Assembly: GCA_030737875.1 (NCBI GenBank)
Contig: CM060912.1
Span: 203,621,231 to 203,685,230, forward strand
Origin: Allium sativum
Taxonomy: Eukaryota; Streptophyta; Magnoliopsida; Asparagales; Amaryllidaceae
Length of the DNA: 64,000 nt
Direction: 5' to 3'
The notes below the pieces were generated by a model. It did no database searches, had not been told where the DNA came from, and saw nothing but the letters and a program-made list of their open reading frames with translations. Positions within the stretch are counted from its first letter, which is position 1; each line of letters starts with the position of its first letter. Below are positions 22,310 to 34,794 of the stretch, in pieces. A program made the position numbers and the translations under genes.

Positions 22310-24148
22310 ATGCTTTAGGGCGTACTGCTCAAGGCGCTTCTCGCGGATAAGCTTTTTGATTACACCTTTAAATTGATGGCAATTATTGGTATTGTGCCGG
22401 TAAATGTCGTGGTATCAACAGTACTTGCCGGTATTCTTCTCCTGATTAGTGGATTCCCTGTTGTATGGTTTCTTGTATTGGAGCGCATTGCACGTTTCCC
22501 GGTAGATTGTTTCCAAGTCTTCATTCAGCGGGGTGTAGATCTCATATGCCCGGTGAGGGCCGGGCGTCTTGGGTTTCATAGGAACTTGGCCATTGTTGCG
22601 GCCGCCCTACCTACTGTTATTCGGCCTTTGTTTGTAGGGACCTGCCCCCTTGTCCTTATCAAAGAGGTTTCCTATCTATTTCCCGTTGACATTGTAATCT
22701 ATGATACCCGCATGTGGATTGTAGGGAAGATCGACCCTGGAGAGTCAGTTTCGCCTCGCTTCTCCTTGGCATAAGTATTGCCTAGCCTTTTCATGGAAAG
22801 CGCCGAGGCTTTTTGGCTGCTTCCAATCAATCCATGCCCCCGAATTTGGAAGTTGGGAGGACACCCTTTACTAACTGGAAGAGTATGGTGCGAGGGTTCA
22901 GATTTTCGACCTTGGCGAGGGTGATATTGAACCTAGAGAGGTAGCTTTTGAGTGACTTGGTGGGCCCTTGGTATAGGTTGGACAGGGTGAGGGCATTCTT
23001 TGGAATCGGGATGTGCACTTTGAATTGCTTGACCAATTTTGTTGCTAGTTGTCCGAAGTTGTTAATGGAATCGAGTGGAAGGCAAGAGAACCATAACAGA
23101 GCAGTCCCTGATAAGAAGACCGGGAAACATTTGCATTTGACCGGATCGTTGCCCCAACTCGAGTCCATTTGCCATTCATATCGATTTAGGAAGACACATG
23201 GGTCAGTGGTGCCGTCATAGAGTGGCATTCGCGGCATGCTGAAGCGTCGCAGCCATTCAGCTACTTTTACCCTTCTTGTGAAGGGGTCACGCCTAATGTG
23301 CACTTCCCATGAATCGTGCACATTTCCTCGCATTTTCCTCACGATTCTTCGAACCATGTCAAGTAATAATTTGGATGGGGATCCGCCATTGGGACCCATG
23401 GGTTTTGGTGAGGTTCTGGAGTTCTGTTGCGAGGGCGCCTCCTATGATGGACGTTCGGATCGCCTTCCTCCATGTCCTCGACATCTAAGATTGGGTCTTG
23501 GTGTGGACGGTGAGGTGGAGCAAGGTGATGCGGTTCCTGTTTTGGAGGAACGCGGGCCGTTGGAATAGCGGGTCCATCATCCTGATTAGCGACCGCCGGG
23601 TTGTGTCGAGGAAGAGGTTGGTTTGTAGGACCTGGTCCGTCATTGATGATCAAGCGAGAGCGGTCTCGATATTGTTGCCCCTCGCTATATGTGACGGTAG
23701 TTCGGTCGCTGTTCCCATTGCCATTGGCATAACCATTGCCAGTACCATTGCCGAGAGCATTGGTGTGGGTGGCGACATTGTTGATGAGGCTAAACCTCCT
23801 CCTTTGATGCAGTCCCCTCGACTCGGAAGAGGAAGTTTCCGATATGGTTGGTCGGTGTTGAGCATTGTTCCGAGTTAGTTGATGTCATGCGACGATGCGC
23901 TGACTTTCTTGAAGTTGTCGCATAAGGTCGATGTTATTCGTTAATGCTTGATTAAGCTCGACCGCAGTGCTCTCATATTTTTCATTAAGCGCGCAGATTT
24001 GAGTTTGTGTCGCAGGCGCTTCGGGATCCACAGTAGGAGGGATAGTTTCATTAGTGGTCGGGATGTCCGTTGGTTGAGGTTGTTGGGACGTACCGGCCTC
24101 GGCTGCAGCTGAAGAGCCGACCATTGCGTTCTTTGGTCGCTTTGCCAT
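22310..24148 (-). pseudogene. gag: Tat-like Gypsy gag, copy 1
   Basis: The likely start, MAKRPKNAMVG, is at 24148 on the minus strand, about 95 bases after the primer site. A Pro-rich N-terminal region follows (23339-23653). The retrotransposon gag domain occupies 22827-23399 (RRDPFTRRVKVAEWLRRFSM; DGTTDP; SGTALLWFSCLP; LYQGPTKSLKSYLSRFN). A decayed finger (KYC*YHDIYRHNTNNCHQFK) is near 22360-22440. Frame changes lie around 23650-23880 and 22800, and a stop within the finger. Gag copy 2 begins immediately downstream instead of protease, so this is a tandem gag arrangement. Confidence 0.75.
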
Positions 24149-24242
24149 CGTAAGCGGACTCGACAACAGGTTTAGTAAGGAACCTCAAGCTCGTCGGGGG
24201 TCGAGATGACAATGTGTGACAAAGGTGCAAAATTCGAGTTTT

Positions 24243-24260
24243 CTCAGTGAAAGCACCAAA
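24243..24260 (-). other. Putative primer binding site of Tat-like element
   Basis: On the minus strand TTTGGTGCTTTCACTGAG directly follows the LTR end. A similar TTTGGTTCTTTCACTGAG lies next to the LTR at 41305. The tRNA identity was not determined. Confidence 0.6.
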
Positions 24261-25637
24261 TGTTGACGGCAAAAAATGTCGCAAACACCAAAGATTCCAA
24301 TTACTAGGAATAGTTAATTTGGTCGCACAGACAAGAGTAGGAAAGCAGTAAATAACACAAGAGATTTATAGTGGTTCGGCCTCGTGAGGGCCCTACGTCC
24401 ACTTTGAAGCGTTGTTGGAATATTATTAATCACAAAAAGTTATAAGGTTGAGACTCTCTCATGACATCTCGTTACATTCATCTTTATGCTAGATGATGTC
24501 ATAATTAAGCTATATAATGTCATCCTTAGAGCTATATGATGTCATCTCTAAGGCATGATGTCATCATCCTCATATATGATGTCATAATTATCATATACTA
24601 AATATCTCAAGAAAGGGACACTTTTTCCCTTCTTCTTCCTCAAATGGAAGATGCCATTAATGGATCTCTCTAGAGGTCCCAAGGCTCAAATTCAAATCCC
24701 TTTGAAGTGTGAAGTCATGGGGTATTATAGGAAATGAGTAGGTAGGGGTTAGGTAGGAGTAGGTAAAAATAGGGACCACACCTAGAAATTTTGTACCTGG
24801 AGCCTGCACATGCGGAAAATTCGCACCTGAGCCCGGGGTGCAAAATTTCGCACCTCGTGGGTGCAAAATTTCGCACCTCGTGGGTATGAAATTTCGCACC
24901 TCGAGGGTGCAAGATTTCGCACCTCGTGGGTGCAAGATTTCGCACCTCGTGGGTACGAGATTTCACACCTCGAGGTTGGGAGATTTCGCACCTCGTGGGT
25001 GTGAGATTTCACACCTCGGGGATGCGAGATTCCGCACCTCGTGGGTGCGAAATTCGCGCCCCACGGAGGTGCGAAATTCATGCCTCCTGGGTGCCAAATT
25101 CGTACCCTACTGGGTGCATATTTCGCACCCTGTTGGGTGTGAATTTCGCACCCTTGGGGGGGGGGGGAGGGAGGGGTGCGAAGTGTACATTAGGAGAAGC
25201 GCGAAGGCCATGGGCATGGGTGTTTGGAGGAGTGGCGAGTTTCGCGGAAGTTATTGGCTGAATCTTGACTTTGAGTCGATCCGGTAATTCTGGGCAACAC
25301 ACTTGTTGGCGGAAATTGGATGAATTGGGTGGTGCCCACATTTTCGATCGCCGCCAGGACTGTGGGGCTCCGAACCCGTTGGACGGCTCACCTTCGGCTC
25401 GGAGCAAAGCTTGCTTTCGGCTCGGCTGTGGACGGATACTGATGGAGGTCTTGTTCGATGGAAGCGACATTCTGCTAGGGGCGAGACTCTGGTCTTCTGG
25501 TACTGGACCCTGGATGACATTGGCAATGCCTTCGGGCTGTAATATCACGCGGTATGTTGAGTAGAGCGTGTCTTGCGTACTTTCGGGAACTGGACCAAAA
25601 GACCGTTTAACAAATATAAATCGATAAAAGTGCGGGA
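24261..25637 (-). repeat. 5' LTR of minus-strand Tat-like Gypsy (distal boundary uncertain)
   Basis: In plus coordinates it begins TGTTGACGGC next to the primer site and includes the shared LTR hairpin (24370-24403) and a palindrome array (24836-25165). The far boundary is uncertain: GGGACGTTACA at 25627-25637 could be this LTR's end or the end of a different, chromovirus-type LTR fragment. Positions 25320-25410 have an inverted relative at 40740-40850. Confidence 0.55.
24836..25165. repeat. Tandem array of ~24-bp palindromic units in LTR
   Basis: About fourteen units of roughly GGTGCGAAATTTCGCACC followed by TCGTGG; the consensus is an 18-bp perfect palindrome. Individual units differ (GGTGCAAG..., GGTGTGAG...TCACACC). 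Ends in a G-run (25157-25168). Long overlapping ORFs here on both strands are by-products of the repeat. Confidence 0.9.
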
Positions 25638-25783
25638 CGTTACACATAATTAACCTTTGGATGTTGTTTGATGCTTCTATTGGATGGCTTTTTAATAGTA
25701 TTTGATGATTTCCTTGTACTTTAAGGTGATTTGTTTAACCATTATGCTCCTTCATGAGTCCCAATTAGAGTGTGACTTGTTAA
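25638..25783. other. Short spacer
   Basis: AT-rich; nothing recognisable. Confidence 0.4.
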
Positions 25784-26024
25784 TATGATTTCTGGCTTTC
25801 TGCTTATCCGAGTGTAAGTCTCGGGGTTTCTATATGATTTCTGGCTTTTTGATTACCCGAGTGTGAGTGTTGGGGTTTCAATATGATTTTTAGCTTTCTA
25901 CTTACCCGAGTGTGAGTATCGGGGTTTCTATATGATTTCTAGCTTTTTGCTTGCCCGAGTGTAAGTCTCAGGGATTCTATATGATTTCTAGCTTTCTGCT
26001 TACCCGAGTGTGAGTCTCGGGGTT
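25784..26024. repeat. 49-bp tandem repeat, left part
   Basis: Five units of TATGATTTCTGGCTTTCTGC TTACCCGAGTGTGAGTCTCGG GGTTTC, period 49. Each unit contains a CCGAG/CTCGG stem. The array resumes at 42206 after the 16-kb element. Confidence 0.9.
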
Positions 26025-26882
26025 TGTTAGACCAAAAAATGGCACTAACACCCAATTGAGTAGGATTTGTGAAGAATGATAATCTAAAATACAGAAAATC
26101 AAGCAGAGACATGGGATTTATAGTTGGTCGGTGTTAACAAGCCTACATCGACTTCATAATTTCCCAATTCATTCAGAAATTACAATTACAATGAGTATAG
26201 ACACTCAAACACTCGATTACAATGAATAATTCTCTCCGAATTCATTTATTTTATTGAAGAAGATGGAGAGTCTTCGTTGGCGGCCATGGCCGAAATATAT
26301 AGAGCTTCCTTTAAGGCCGAAAAGTCCCCTGAATTTGCTGTGGAGTCATGTATATATAGGCAGGGAGTTGGTTGGGCTGAGTGGCCACATGGCAGCATCA
26401 GGGAGGACTTTGAAAGTAGTGGAAAGCATGGGGAAGTTACTTCCATTTCATGGGTTGACACATGGAACCAGGTCCGTGATAATAGGAACGAGAATAGGTC
26501 TTCGTTGAAGTGCAGTTGCGTGCTTCAGGCGATGGGTCGGATTGGCTTCCTTCGATCCGAACCGATGCTCATTTCGCTAAATCTCCTTGTTGTGTGCTCT
26601 CCGATCCGATCCGACTTTGGCTCTCCAATCAGACCCGATCCGAGCTCTCCAATCCGATTCGACTTTGGCTCTCTAATCTGATCTAATCCGAGATCTCCAA
26701 TCCGATCTAATCCGAGATCTCCAATCCGATCCGACCTGGGCTCTCCAATCCGATCCGACCTGGGCTCTCCAGTCTGATCCGATTGAGATCTGGTTTTTAG
26801 AACGTATAAGAGCTTTAACCTCTAACATATATAACCCTGATCGTTTGGGTTTTGGGTGGCGTGGTCACAAAATAGACTAACA
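26025..26882 (-). repeat. 3' LTR of the 16-kb Tat-like element
   Basis: 858 bp. Carries a ~24-bp tandem array (26590-26790; CTCCAATCCGATCCGACCTG) in U3 and a TATA-like CTATATATA on the minus strand near 26352. Confidence 0.88.
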
Positions 26883-29162
26883 TTTTGCCCCCCAAAGTAC
26901 GTCTTATCGAAGATGATGCATGCTTTGAATATGTCGAGATGAACATTTCTGGAAAGTCATCCGTCCTTGATAATTCCTTACCAAATTGTTGCACTGCTTC
27001 CATGGGTGCTAGTTAGTACAAATTATGTGGAAGTAGTCGAATTGATCAGGTAACCGTTTAAACCTCGTCGAATCAAGAGGTCTAATTCCTTCATCATAAG
27101 TCACATAGGATTGTTTGCTCCGGTGTGAGATCGTACATACACGGGTCATTGCCAAACGACGTTGTTTTCCCATATGAATCAAGTGTATTATCGATTTAGG
27201 GTTTCTTTTACACACAGTCAATTAATGAACTGGCCATCCAAATCATGGGGTAGTATAAGAATTTTCGGGCTTTGAGCTAGCATCCAGACTGTTGGGATAG
27301 ACCACATCAGAATTGGTACATGAATCTTTCATTTGCGCTCGTCTTGGGACTATCCCGGCATCAGGATAGTAATCAGATCATATCAATAGAAATCCATGAC
27401 CGTTCCGGGTCCTTTCTTAGTCTCGTGATCACATGCAAATCAGCAAGGGGTATTGTTAAAATCATGTAAACCAGTGCTCGTAAGATCGTCACAATCATAA
27501 GCCAGTAGAGGAGTTCTCAACATTCTCTATTTCATACAGTTGTAGATCAATTCTTTGAAGTCGTGCTTGACCCATTAGTTGGCTCACTTGGACGGTCAAG
27601 ATGAATCATGTCGTATTCCAGAGATATAGTGTATATGTTCTAAATCACGCATCGAGTCAGGGTCATGTTCAAAGTTAGTTTGTTAGTTGAAGCTCGTGCT
27701 CCCAACATCAGTGGAGGAGAAGCAAAGTCAGTGCTTATGCCCCCAGCGTCGATCGGGGTTAGACCAGGTCAATCAGACATCCAGTCTTGTAGCCTTTATA
27801 CTTTCTTTCATCGCATCGGTTTAGGGCTGCAAGTTCAACAACCTTAGTCGATCAATGTCGTTCGGTACTCTTTCTCAAGTCGTCAAGAGTTGGAGCTGCA
27901 TACACAAATGGTTGAATAACATTATCTTCGGTGGCATTCCATCTCTTTTGTCAAAAAGTGAAGATTGCCTCAATAAATGCCAACAAACTTAGATACTCTC
28001 CTTGCATCAGGCACGGGGTTGAGTAAGCTCATTAATCATGCAGGCAAGAAAACGTCGTTAGGGAGGTATTCGAGCTCCTTCTTTCATCTTTGGCATAATT
28101 CGAAATAACCATCATAGTCTTGTTGAATCTATCTCTCATCCTTGGTTCCATTGAGCTTGACAATCAAGACCGCGGGGTCGATCAATTAAATTGGTCCTTT
28201 CCCGAATCATACATTCCTGCCAGGCTTTTCCAGGGCTTTTCTTTTGTCTTTATCATTTCAAGAGTTACGTGGTGCTCCAGTATTTTTCATGAAAACATTG
28301 AGGTCATACGTCTTAGCATTAGTATTCTCTTGCTGAAGGAATCTGTCTGCCTAAGGATAGAATTCACCGACATTTCTAGGAAAATCTCATGGTAGAAAGA
28401 TATTAAGGTTTGTTTCAGAGGTGAATCCTCCAAGTCCTCTTGGTGGGACTCGTTGCAGAGAGAATTTGATGTTCGAGCTATCCAGAATTCCGGATACTGC
28501 TGCCATCAACATTGTAGACGGTTCAGGTCAATCTATTGATGCCACAACAATGTTGAATCTTTACAGGAAAAAAAAGTAGGGTCTCGTCGGACCTCTGTTT
28601 CACCGAAATGAGTAACATGATGTTATTGGTTTGGGAGATGTGGACCTATGATAGCTCAATGAAGTGTTGATCAATTCAGATGCATGCCGCCAAAATTGTA
28701 TAGCAACAATATAAATCAAGACCCATAAGTGGTAGCTTGAAGTGTGGGAGATTGTTGAAATCCCTGATGTCTCATGTGAAAGAGTTTTGATTGACGTTGC
28801 ACATGTCACCTTTGAGGTGTGCCGCCTCTGGTGAATCATCAATTAACGTTGGCAATCTGGCCTTCGTCTTTGAGAAGTTGTCGCCAATTGTCCAATTTAA
28901 CGCTGTGCCCCCAGCATGAAGTCTTGAAGTGGGTGGAAGCCAATCTCTTGCTTCTTGGTTCTGCATATGTAATAGCCGTCAAACAGGCTTCTGTCTTTTA
29001 ATTCTGTATGGTGATTCGCTACTCGGATGCAAGCGGGTTAGTCTTGAGCATTCATTCTTTTGGTTCCAGTCTGGGATTTTTGCGGAACTTCGAGAAGAGT
29101 AAATGTGCATAGAGTCACCGGGTAATCAAATCATGCTCCTCGAAGTTCGTATCCCGTACCCC
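26883..29162 (-). other. Internal region of Tat-like element, no readable gene
   Basis: Purine tract at 26883-26897. No conserved domain on either strand. Recurrent TGCCCCCA tracts (about 26887, 27738, 28909). Confidence 0.55.
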
Positions 29163-31761
29163 CGTTACAACCCGCATATATTACGATAATATATTAAATA
29201 TTTTATTTAAATATATCGTCGTTAATCATTAATAGAGTGTGTGTCCAAAAAGTCACATTTTGCATAATGATGAATTTTGACTCGAAACCACTTCCATTGA
29301 GTCCGGATCATCGTTTACAGCCTTTTTGACTATAAGCTTCGATATGTTTCGAGTTTTGGAAATTTTGGACTTTGGGCTTGGGTTAGCTATTTTAACCACT
29401 TTGAAACACCCCCAACAGCCCTCTCCCTTAACCCCCTCCTCCTTCATTCATTTCCTTATACTCCACAAATTAGAAATGGGGAGAGGGAAATTAAAATTCC
29501 TTAAGCTCTAGCTTGGTCTTAGGAATCCAATTCATGTTGAAATCAGGTGGAAATTCATAAAGAAGAGAGGTAAGCTTCATCTCTATCTTCTCCAACCCTA
29601 TTCCTCTTCAATTTGTGTGAATTTCTAATACCTAAATCTTAGGAATTCTATTTATATCATCTTGGATTGGATATTCTAGAGTATTGATTGAAGAGAGGTT
29701 GATATAACTTAGGTTTGAAGCTTGTTCTTCATTCCTACAATCAAAGGTGATTTCCTATGAACTCACATCTATGCCTCAAGCGTTTATGCTAGTAAAGTGT
29801 GCCTTTGGCACTTATGTGTTGTGTGCATTTAGTTGTGCATATTGGGTTTTGTTTTAACATTTTCCAATTTATGAATTTCGATTTCATTTCAATGATTTAT
29901 CATGTGAATCCTTGTGTACATGTAAATTTGGGTGTTATATGCTGTTTCGATAAGCCTTAGAAGCCTCATTTGCATATATATAACATCATAGGCCTTTCGG
30001 ACATGTTTCTAGGCAAAAATATTAAAAAAATTGGGGTGTAACGGTCCGTTCGGCCATTTGGCCGCGGGAATGGCTCCTGGTCGGCCATTAATGGTCGAAT
30101 AGTTAAAAAAAATTAAATCTTTAAACGACCATAACCTTTTCATACGAATTCGGAATTGAGCGAAATCAGGTGCGTTGGAACCGTCTCGACGAGAGTTTTC
30201 CCATGAAACTAATTTGGAGTGATTTGGAGCTTATAGGAATTTTTGGTGGAGTATAACTTCCAATGAAAATAATCGAACAGTGAAAAACAAAGGGTGAAAT
30301 AATTAATTTACTTTAAAACGATCATAACTTATTCATACGAACTCGGAATTCAGCGAAACAAGATGCTTGGAACCGTACCGATGAGAGCTTCCAAATGAAA
30401 CTAATTTTGGAGTAATTTACACTATTTTGGATCAATTGTGGCCTTTTTATGATTTCATAAACCTCTTTCTCGTTCGTATGAGGAATCTAATTAAATGCCT
30501 TAGTAAAAACAAGGACTATGATCCCTTGTGCTTGCTTTGACGTTTAATTCGTGGACTCGTTCGATCGAACACTGTGGCAATGATCGTTTCATATTTCTAG
30601 TGGAATAAACAACTTTCTCGTAAATATTCGAGTAGAGCAAGTGGTTATGAGACATGTAGCTCGACTCTTATATTTATTAGCTTGGCATAGTTTACACTAT
30701 AATCGATCTTCGGATCATCTCGAGTTGTGTTATCTTTATTGAACTTAGGTTCATCGTTGAGAGTCTTCGGACTATTTGCTGAACTTCGGTTCATTTATTG
30801 GAGTTGTGTGTTCCAAGTAGGATCGTGTATTCCCCGATCTTCGGATCATCTCGAATTGTGTTATCAAATATTATGTTACTTTGATAGGTGTTATCAATTC
30901 GGGTTTATTTGATATGAGTCATCAGTCGTTGTCGTCTTGATATCGTGTTATTGATCTTGTGTTGACTTGATAAGAGATATCTTGTGATATGCAATCTTGT
31001 GTTATTTTGGATATGTGCTAATATTCCTCGTGAGTAGCTATATCTTTATAGTGTGGTAATCTTTTATAGCATCGAGATTTCTATGAGATATACTATAGAC
31101 ATTTTTCAAGCCTATACATTTTCTATGACTGTTATTGTGTATTCCATATGTGTCATTATCTGTTTACATCTCTATTTATATCTCGGTTTATTATAATGAG
31201 TACAGCTAGACTGATCCGTTTATTGTTTATTCTTATAAATAATACTCAGGTCAGACCGAGTATTACAGGCGCATCTCATGACTTCTAGTGGGGACCATTC
31301 TTGGATTTTGATATCTACATTCATGTTGCAGTTATTGATTATTTATGTACATGAGATAGTGACATCTTTGTATACATATTCTTTTGGCTAGAGTTTGTAC
31401 ATATTCTTTTGTTGTTTAGTGGATCGACTATGACCACTAACATGTACCCTGCGTTATATTCATATGTACTTCCGCCTTAGTGATGTGAATATCTGTGTCT
31501 GACTCTGATTTTATTGTTATGTATTTTATACTGCTTTCCGAATTATATATAGCCAATGTGTAGTAGATTTGAACTTGAATTAGATATGTCGGATTTCCTC
31601 ATGAGAATTTGGAAAAGTAAGACCATATTATCCAATATGTTTAACACTCGTCCAGAGCTAATATACAAATGGTCGCTCCTAAACAGCCTTATTCTTCGGG
31701 TTATCGACACCATTGCTTGCAATGGTCTTGGGTAACGCGAGTATAGAGGTGGGGCATTACA
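29163..31761 (+). mobile_element. Second solo LTR of the 17694-21283 Gypsy family
   Basis: The start (GTTACAACCCGC, AAATATTTTATTTAAATATA, GACTCGAAACCACTTCCATT) and the end (CTTTCCGAATTATATATAGCC, then TATAGAGGTGGGGCATTACA) match the other copy. About 2.6 kb. No clear TSD (flanks ACCCC and CCACT). The GTCGAC/hairpin block of the other copy is absent; a different CGGCCATTTGGCCG-type repeat stands near 30045-30090. Confidence 0.75.
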
Positions 31762-33544
31762 CCACTCATCCACGGGGGTTTTGCTAAGCGGTAGCATTAA
31801 ATCCATGTCTTCTCTGAATTCATACTCCCTCGTCGAGTCGTGAGTTATAGTTCGAAAGAAATTGATTTGTTCGTGTCAAGCTCAAGTTATTATTTGGTCT
31901 CTCATCCAAGCTATGAGGATCAGAGTCGGGTGGAGATAAGGTCAAACTATAGTCACCTCGAATGCTTCCACTTGCCCCCACATTAAAGAATGGGGAACTT
32001 TATATTGAAGTTGAGCTGGATTTGAAGCATTCATCTGAACTGGAGCAGAGGCTTGTTAGACTCCGTTTAAGAATGGGAAACTCGAGTTAGCACCGTTTTC
32101 ATCCAAAATGTTACAGTTAGATGTTGCATGCTGCAAATATTTGGAAGGGGGTTGATTGCACCATGGGAATTTAAAACAACGTTCCCAACTTGTCCAACGG
32201 TCTCATGCTATCTGAACCGTGGTAAGTCGTAGTTGCTCGGCCTTCCATCTATCCAAGTAAAGAAGTTATCCATCATTTTGTGTCACTTCCGAAGAAGTTC
32301 ATCTTGTCGAGCCATCTGGGTTCTCAATTCAACAAAGTCACCATCCATTACATATCTGTTCTGATATGCTGAGGGATCACGGCAAGAGGAAATTTGCTGA
32401 CTTCCTTCGTTCCTAGCTCCTTCTGCTCCAATATCCTTAGCATGGAAGAAGGTTCTATCTTTCTTCTTCTTAACCCTTAGGTCGAAGTATCAATCGATCT
32501 GCTTCCTTGCAAGCTAAAAGTCGAAGTAGTAGCGTGCCCCTTATCTGGGGTTTTCCAATTGGGAAGTCAATTGGGACTAGCAAATGGATGTTCACTCTGC
32601 ATCCGATTTGAGGTTCTCGAGCGGCCTGTCAGGATCAAAGGATAAGTTGGACACAGACAAATAAGTTATGCCATTTGTAAATACTTTCAATAGTTATGCC
32701 CCCAGTCCGGGGGTAATGGCTAAAGACAGGTAGTCGTATCATATCCCTTTCAAATTTGGACATGGATGCATGGAAAAGACATTGCTCTCAAAGCTTAAGT
32801 AATTGCATTTTTCATTCAGTGTACTTGCAAAGCGGCACTCGTCATTGCACTTGAGATATCATTCCCAAGGCCTCCTTTCGGTCGTTGCCTCAGGTCTTAT
32901 GATATGTTGTTGAACGATTTACTCTCAAGGCCTCTTTCCGATAGTTGATTTCAGTCGCATGGGTAGTCTAGCATTAGCCATCAGCGCCAGTCTTCTATAC
33001 AAGGTCCTTTGCTTGTCTTCCACTGGCCTGCTATGGTTATTGCAAGTGCAGCCTTCGTGTTCTTATCCTGTTATCTTGTATAATCCTGCATTCTGTAATT
33101 GAAGCCATGTCCCTATGTTGTCACAAACTTGTAGGTTTATTACATATTTCAATCAAATGTACTCGTAATCTAACTATTACTAAACTAAGTAATAGATAAT
33201 AAACCACATCAAAATGAAATAAGGGTTTCAATCCAGTTACTATGCCAACAATAATTCTTGCAATAAAAAAATATTACTAAACTACGTAATAAACAACATG
33301 GGTATGTTATGTGTATGTCTGTGCCCCCAATCAATCTTGAATAAAGTGCCTGGCCAGGGCTTGTTCGGGATTGATTAAGATCAACATTATATTATCCCCA
33401 ATCCTTCAGTGGGGAGTACGGGCTCAACTTTCAATCTAGCCCCCAATCCTTTAGTAGGGTAGGAACCCATCTTTGGCACTTGGTCTCAGTGCCTATATAA
33501 TCTCCTGTCATATGCCCAGGTTAGAGTGCAGTCAAGGCGGTCTT
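31762..33544 (-). other. Internal region of Tat-like element, no readable gene
   Basis: Non-coding. TGCCCCCA or AGCCCCCA tracts at about 31975, 32699, 33326 and 33443. AT/GC mix similar to 26.9-29.1 kb. Confidence 0.5.
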
Positions 33545-33549
33545 TAATC

Positions 33550-34698
33550 TAAAGATTGCGTACGTACTAATTAAGTACACACGAATTGTGTAATATGGTG
33601 TATAACACACAAATATACAACAACTATGAAAGAAAATATAAGAAGATATAAATATCAGCTAATCACAGATATGTAAAAGTAAATGCAGTAAAATAGAAAA
33701 ATCACACCAGAGATTTTTATACTGGTTCGAAGCACCGTCCTACGTCCAGTCCCAAACTTCTATCTGGATTTTCACTAACAACCACCTCACTTCACCCGGA
33801 GGAATCAGGTTTACAACACCCGAGCACACGAACGGGATTTCACGCCTCTAACAACACCGAGGACTTCATCTAAGACGAATACAATTGTTGTTGACAGTAT
33901 ATGTTCTTGATAACACGAATTTGTCACTTGTATTACAACTTTCCTATAATCTTATCCTCAAATAGAATATTTGTGTATATGAAGATTTGGAAGTGGATAT
34001 CATATTGAATCAAAAGAATATTGAATAGATTCTAGGATTCAAAACAATATATTATTGAATATGAGCAATTTGAGTACTTGAGAATATAAAATTGAGATCA
34101 AGAAAATAGAGAGAGTAACAAGTCAAAAATTAGTTGAATGGAATGATGATCTGATGGTGTTTATATAGAAAATAAATAGTTGTAACCCTTTGTGAAGAGA
34201 AACGAACAATAGCCGTGATTATTGGTGAAGCGAAGGAGATGCATCCATTGGTAATGGAAGTGTCTTTTCGAAAGGTTGCTCTCTGGAAGAAAATAGTCGA
34301 CAGGTCAAAAAGGACTAGTAGACATGAATTTGAATATATATAAATATATATATATACACACACACACGTTATGTGCACATGTATATGTTTATTGTTCATT
34401 CTGGGTAGAAATGGTCGACCGGTCGAAATATAGGCAGTCGACCGGTTTCACCCAGGCTGTACAATCAATGTGTACATATATATATTCATGCATATATCGA
34501 TAATTTCGAGGTGTGTGATTATTTGAGGATAGATTTTAACATAAACAACACTACTAAAACACCAAATAATCAACCTCTAATCTAGAATACCATATGTAGC
34601 TCTTTGTGCCTCTTAAAAACAATAAATATTTTCTTTTTGTCGATCACGACTTATATCTTTATCAGAAATCAAAACTCCATGAAATTCTTGACTCAACA
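33550..34698 (-). repeat. 3' LTR of Copia B
   Basis: 1149 bp. GTCGAC at 34296, 34414 and 34437; TATA box on the minus strand near 34160-34168 (CTATATAAA); shared LTR hairpin at 33721-33750. Confidence 0.9.
34414..34442. promoter_or_regulatory. Paired GTCGAC in Copia B LTR
   Basis: GTCGACCGGTCGA at 34414 and GTCGACCGGT at 34437, starts 23 bp apart, about 250 bp upstream of the minus-strand TATA box. The right LTR has GTCGAC (36832) and decayed GTCAAC (36855), also 23 apart. The 10-mer GTCGACCGGT also recurs in the Gypsy solo LTR. Confidence 0.75.
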
Positions 34699-34794
34699 TT
34701 CTCCCCTTTTTTGATTGATGACAACATAGTTCTGAATCCCCCCTTGTATATGATATCCCCCTAAGATTGTGCCCGTAAATCAAAAGGGCTTAAG

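Noticed and set aside
22373..22774. 133-codon + strand ORF
   Set aside because: Antisense to gag copy 1, where the minus strand has the recognisable finger region.
24836..25165. CRISPR-like array
   Set aside because: Units are contiguous degenerate palindromes with short fixed linkers, not repeats with unique spacers, in a plant LTR.
24657..25287. Long overlapping ORFs on both strands with CEISH/EVRN-type repeats
   Set aside because: They follow from the 24-bp palindromic array having no stops in several frames; no protein meaning.
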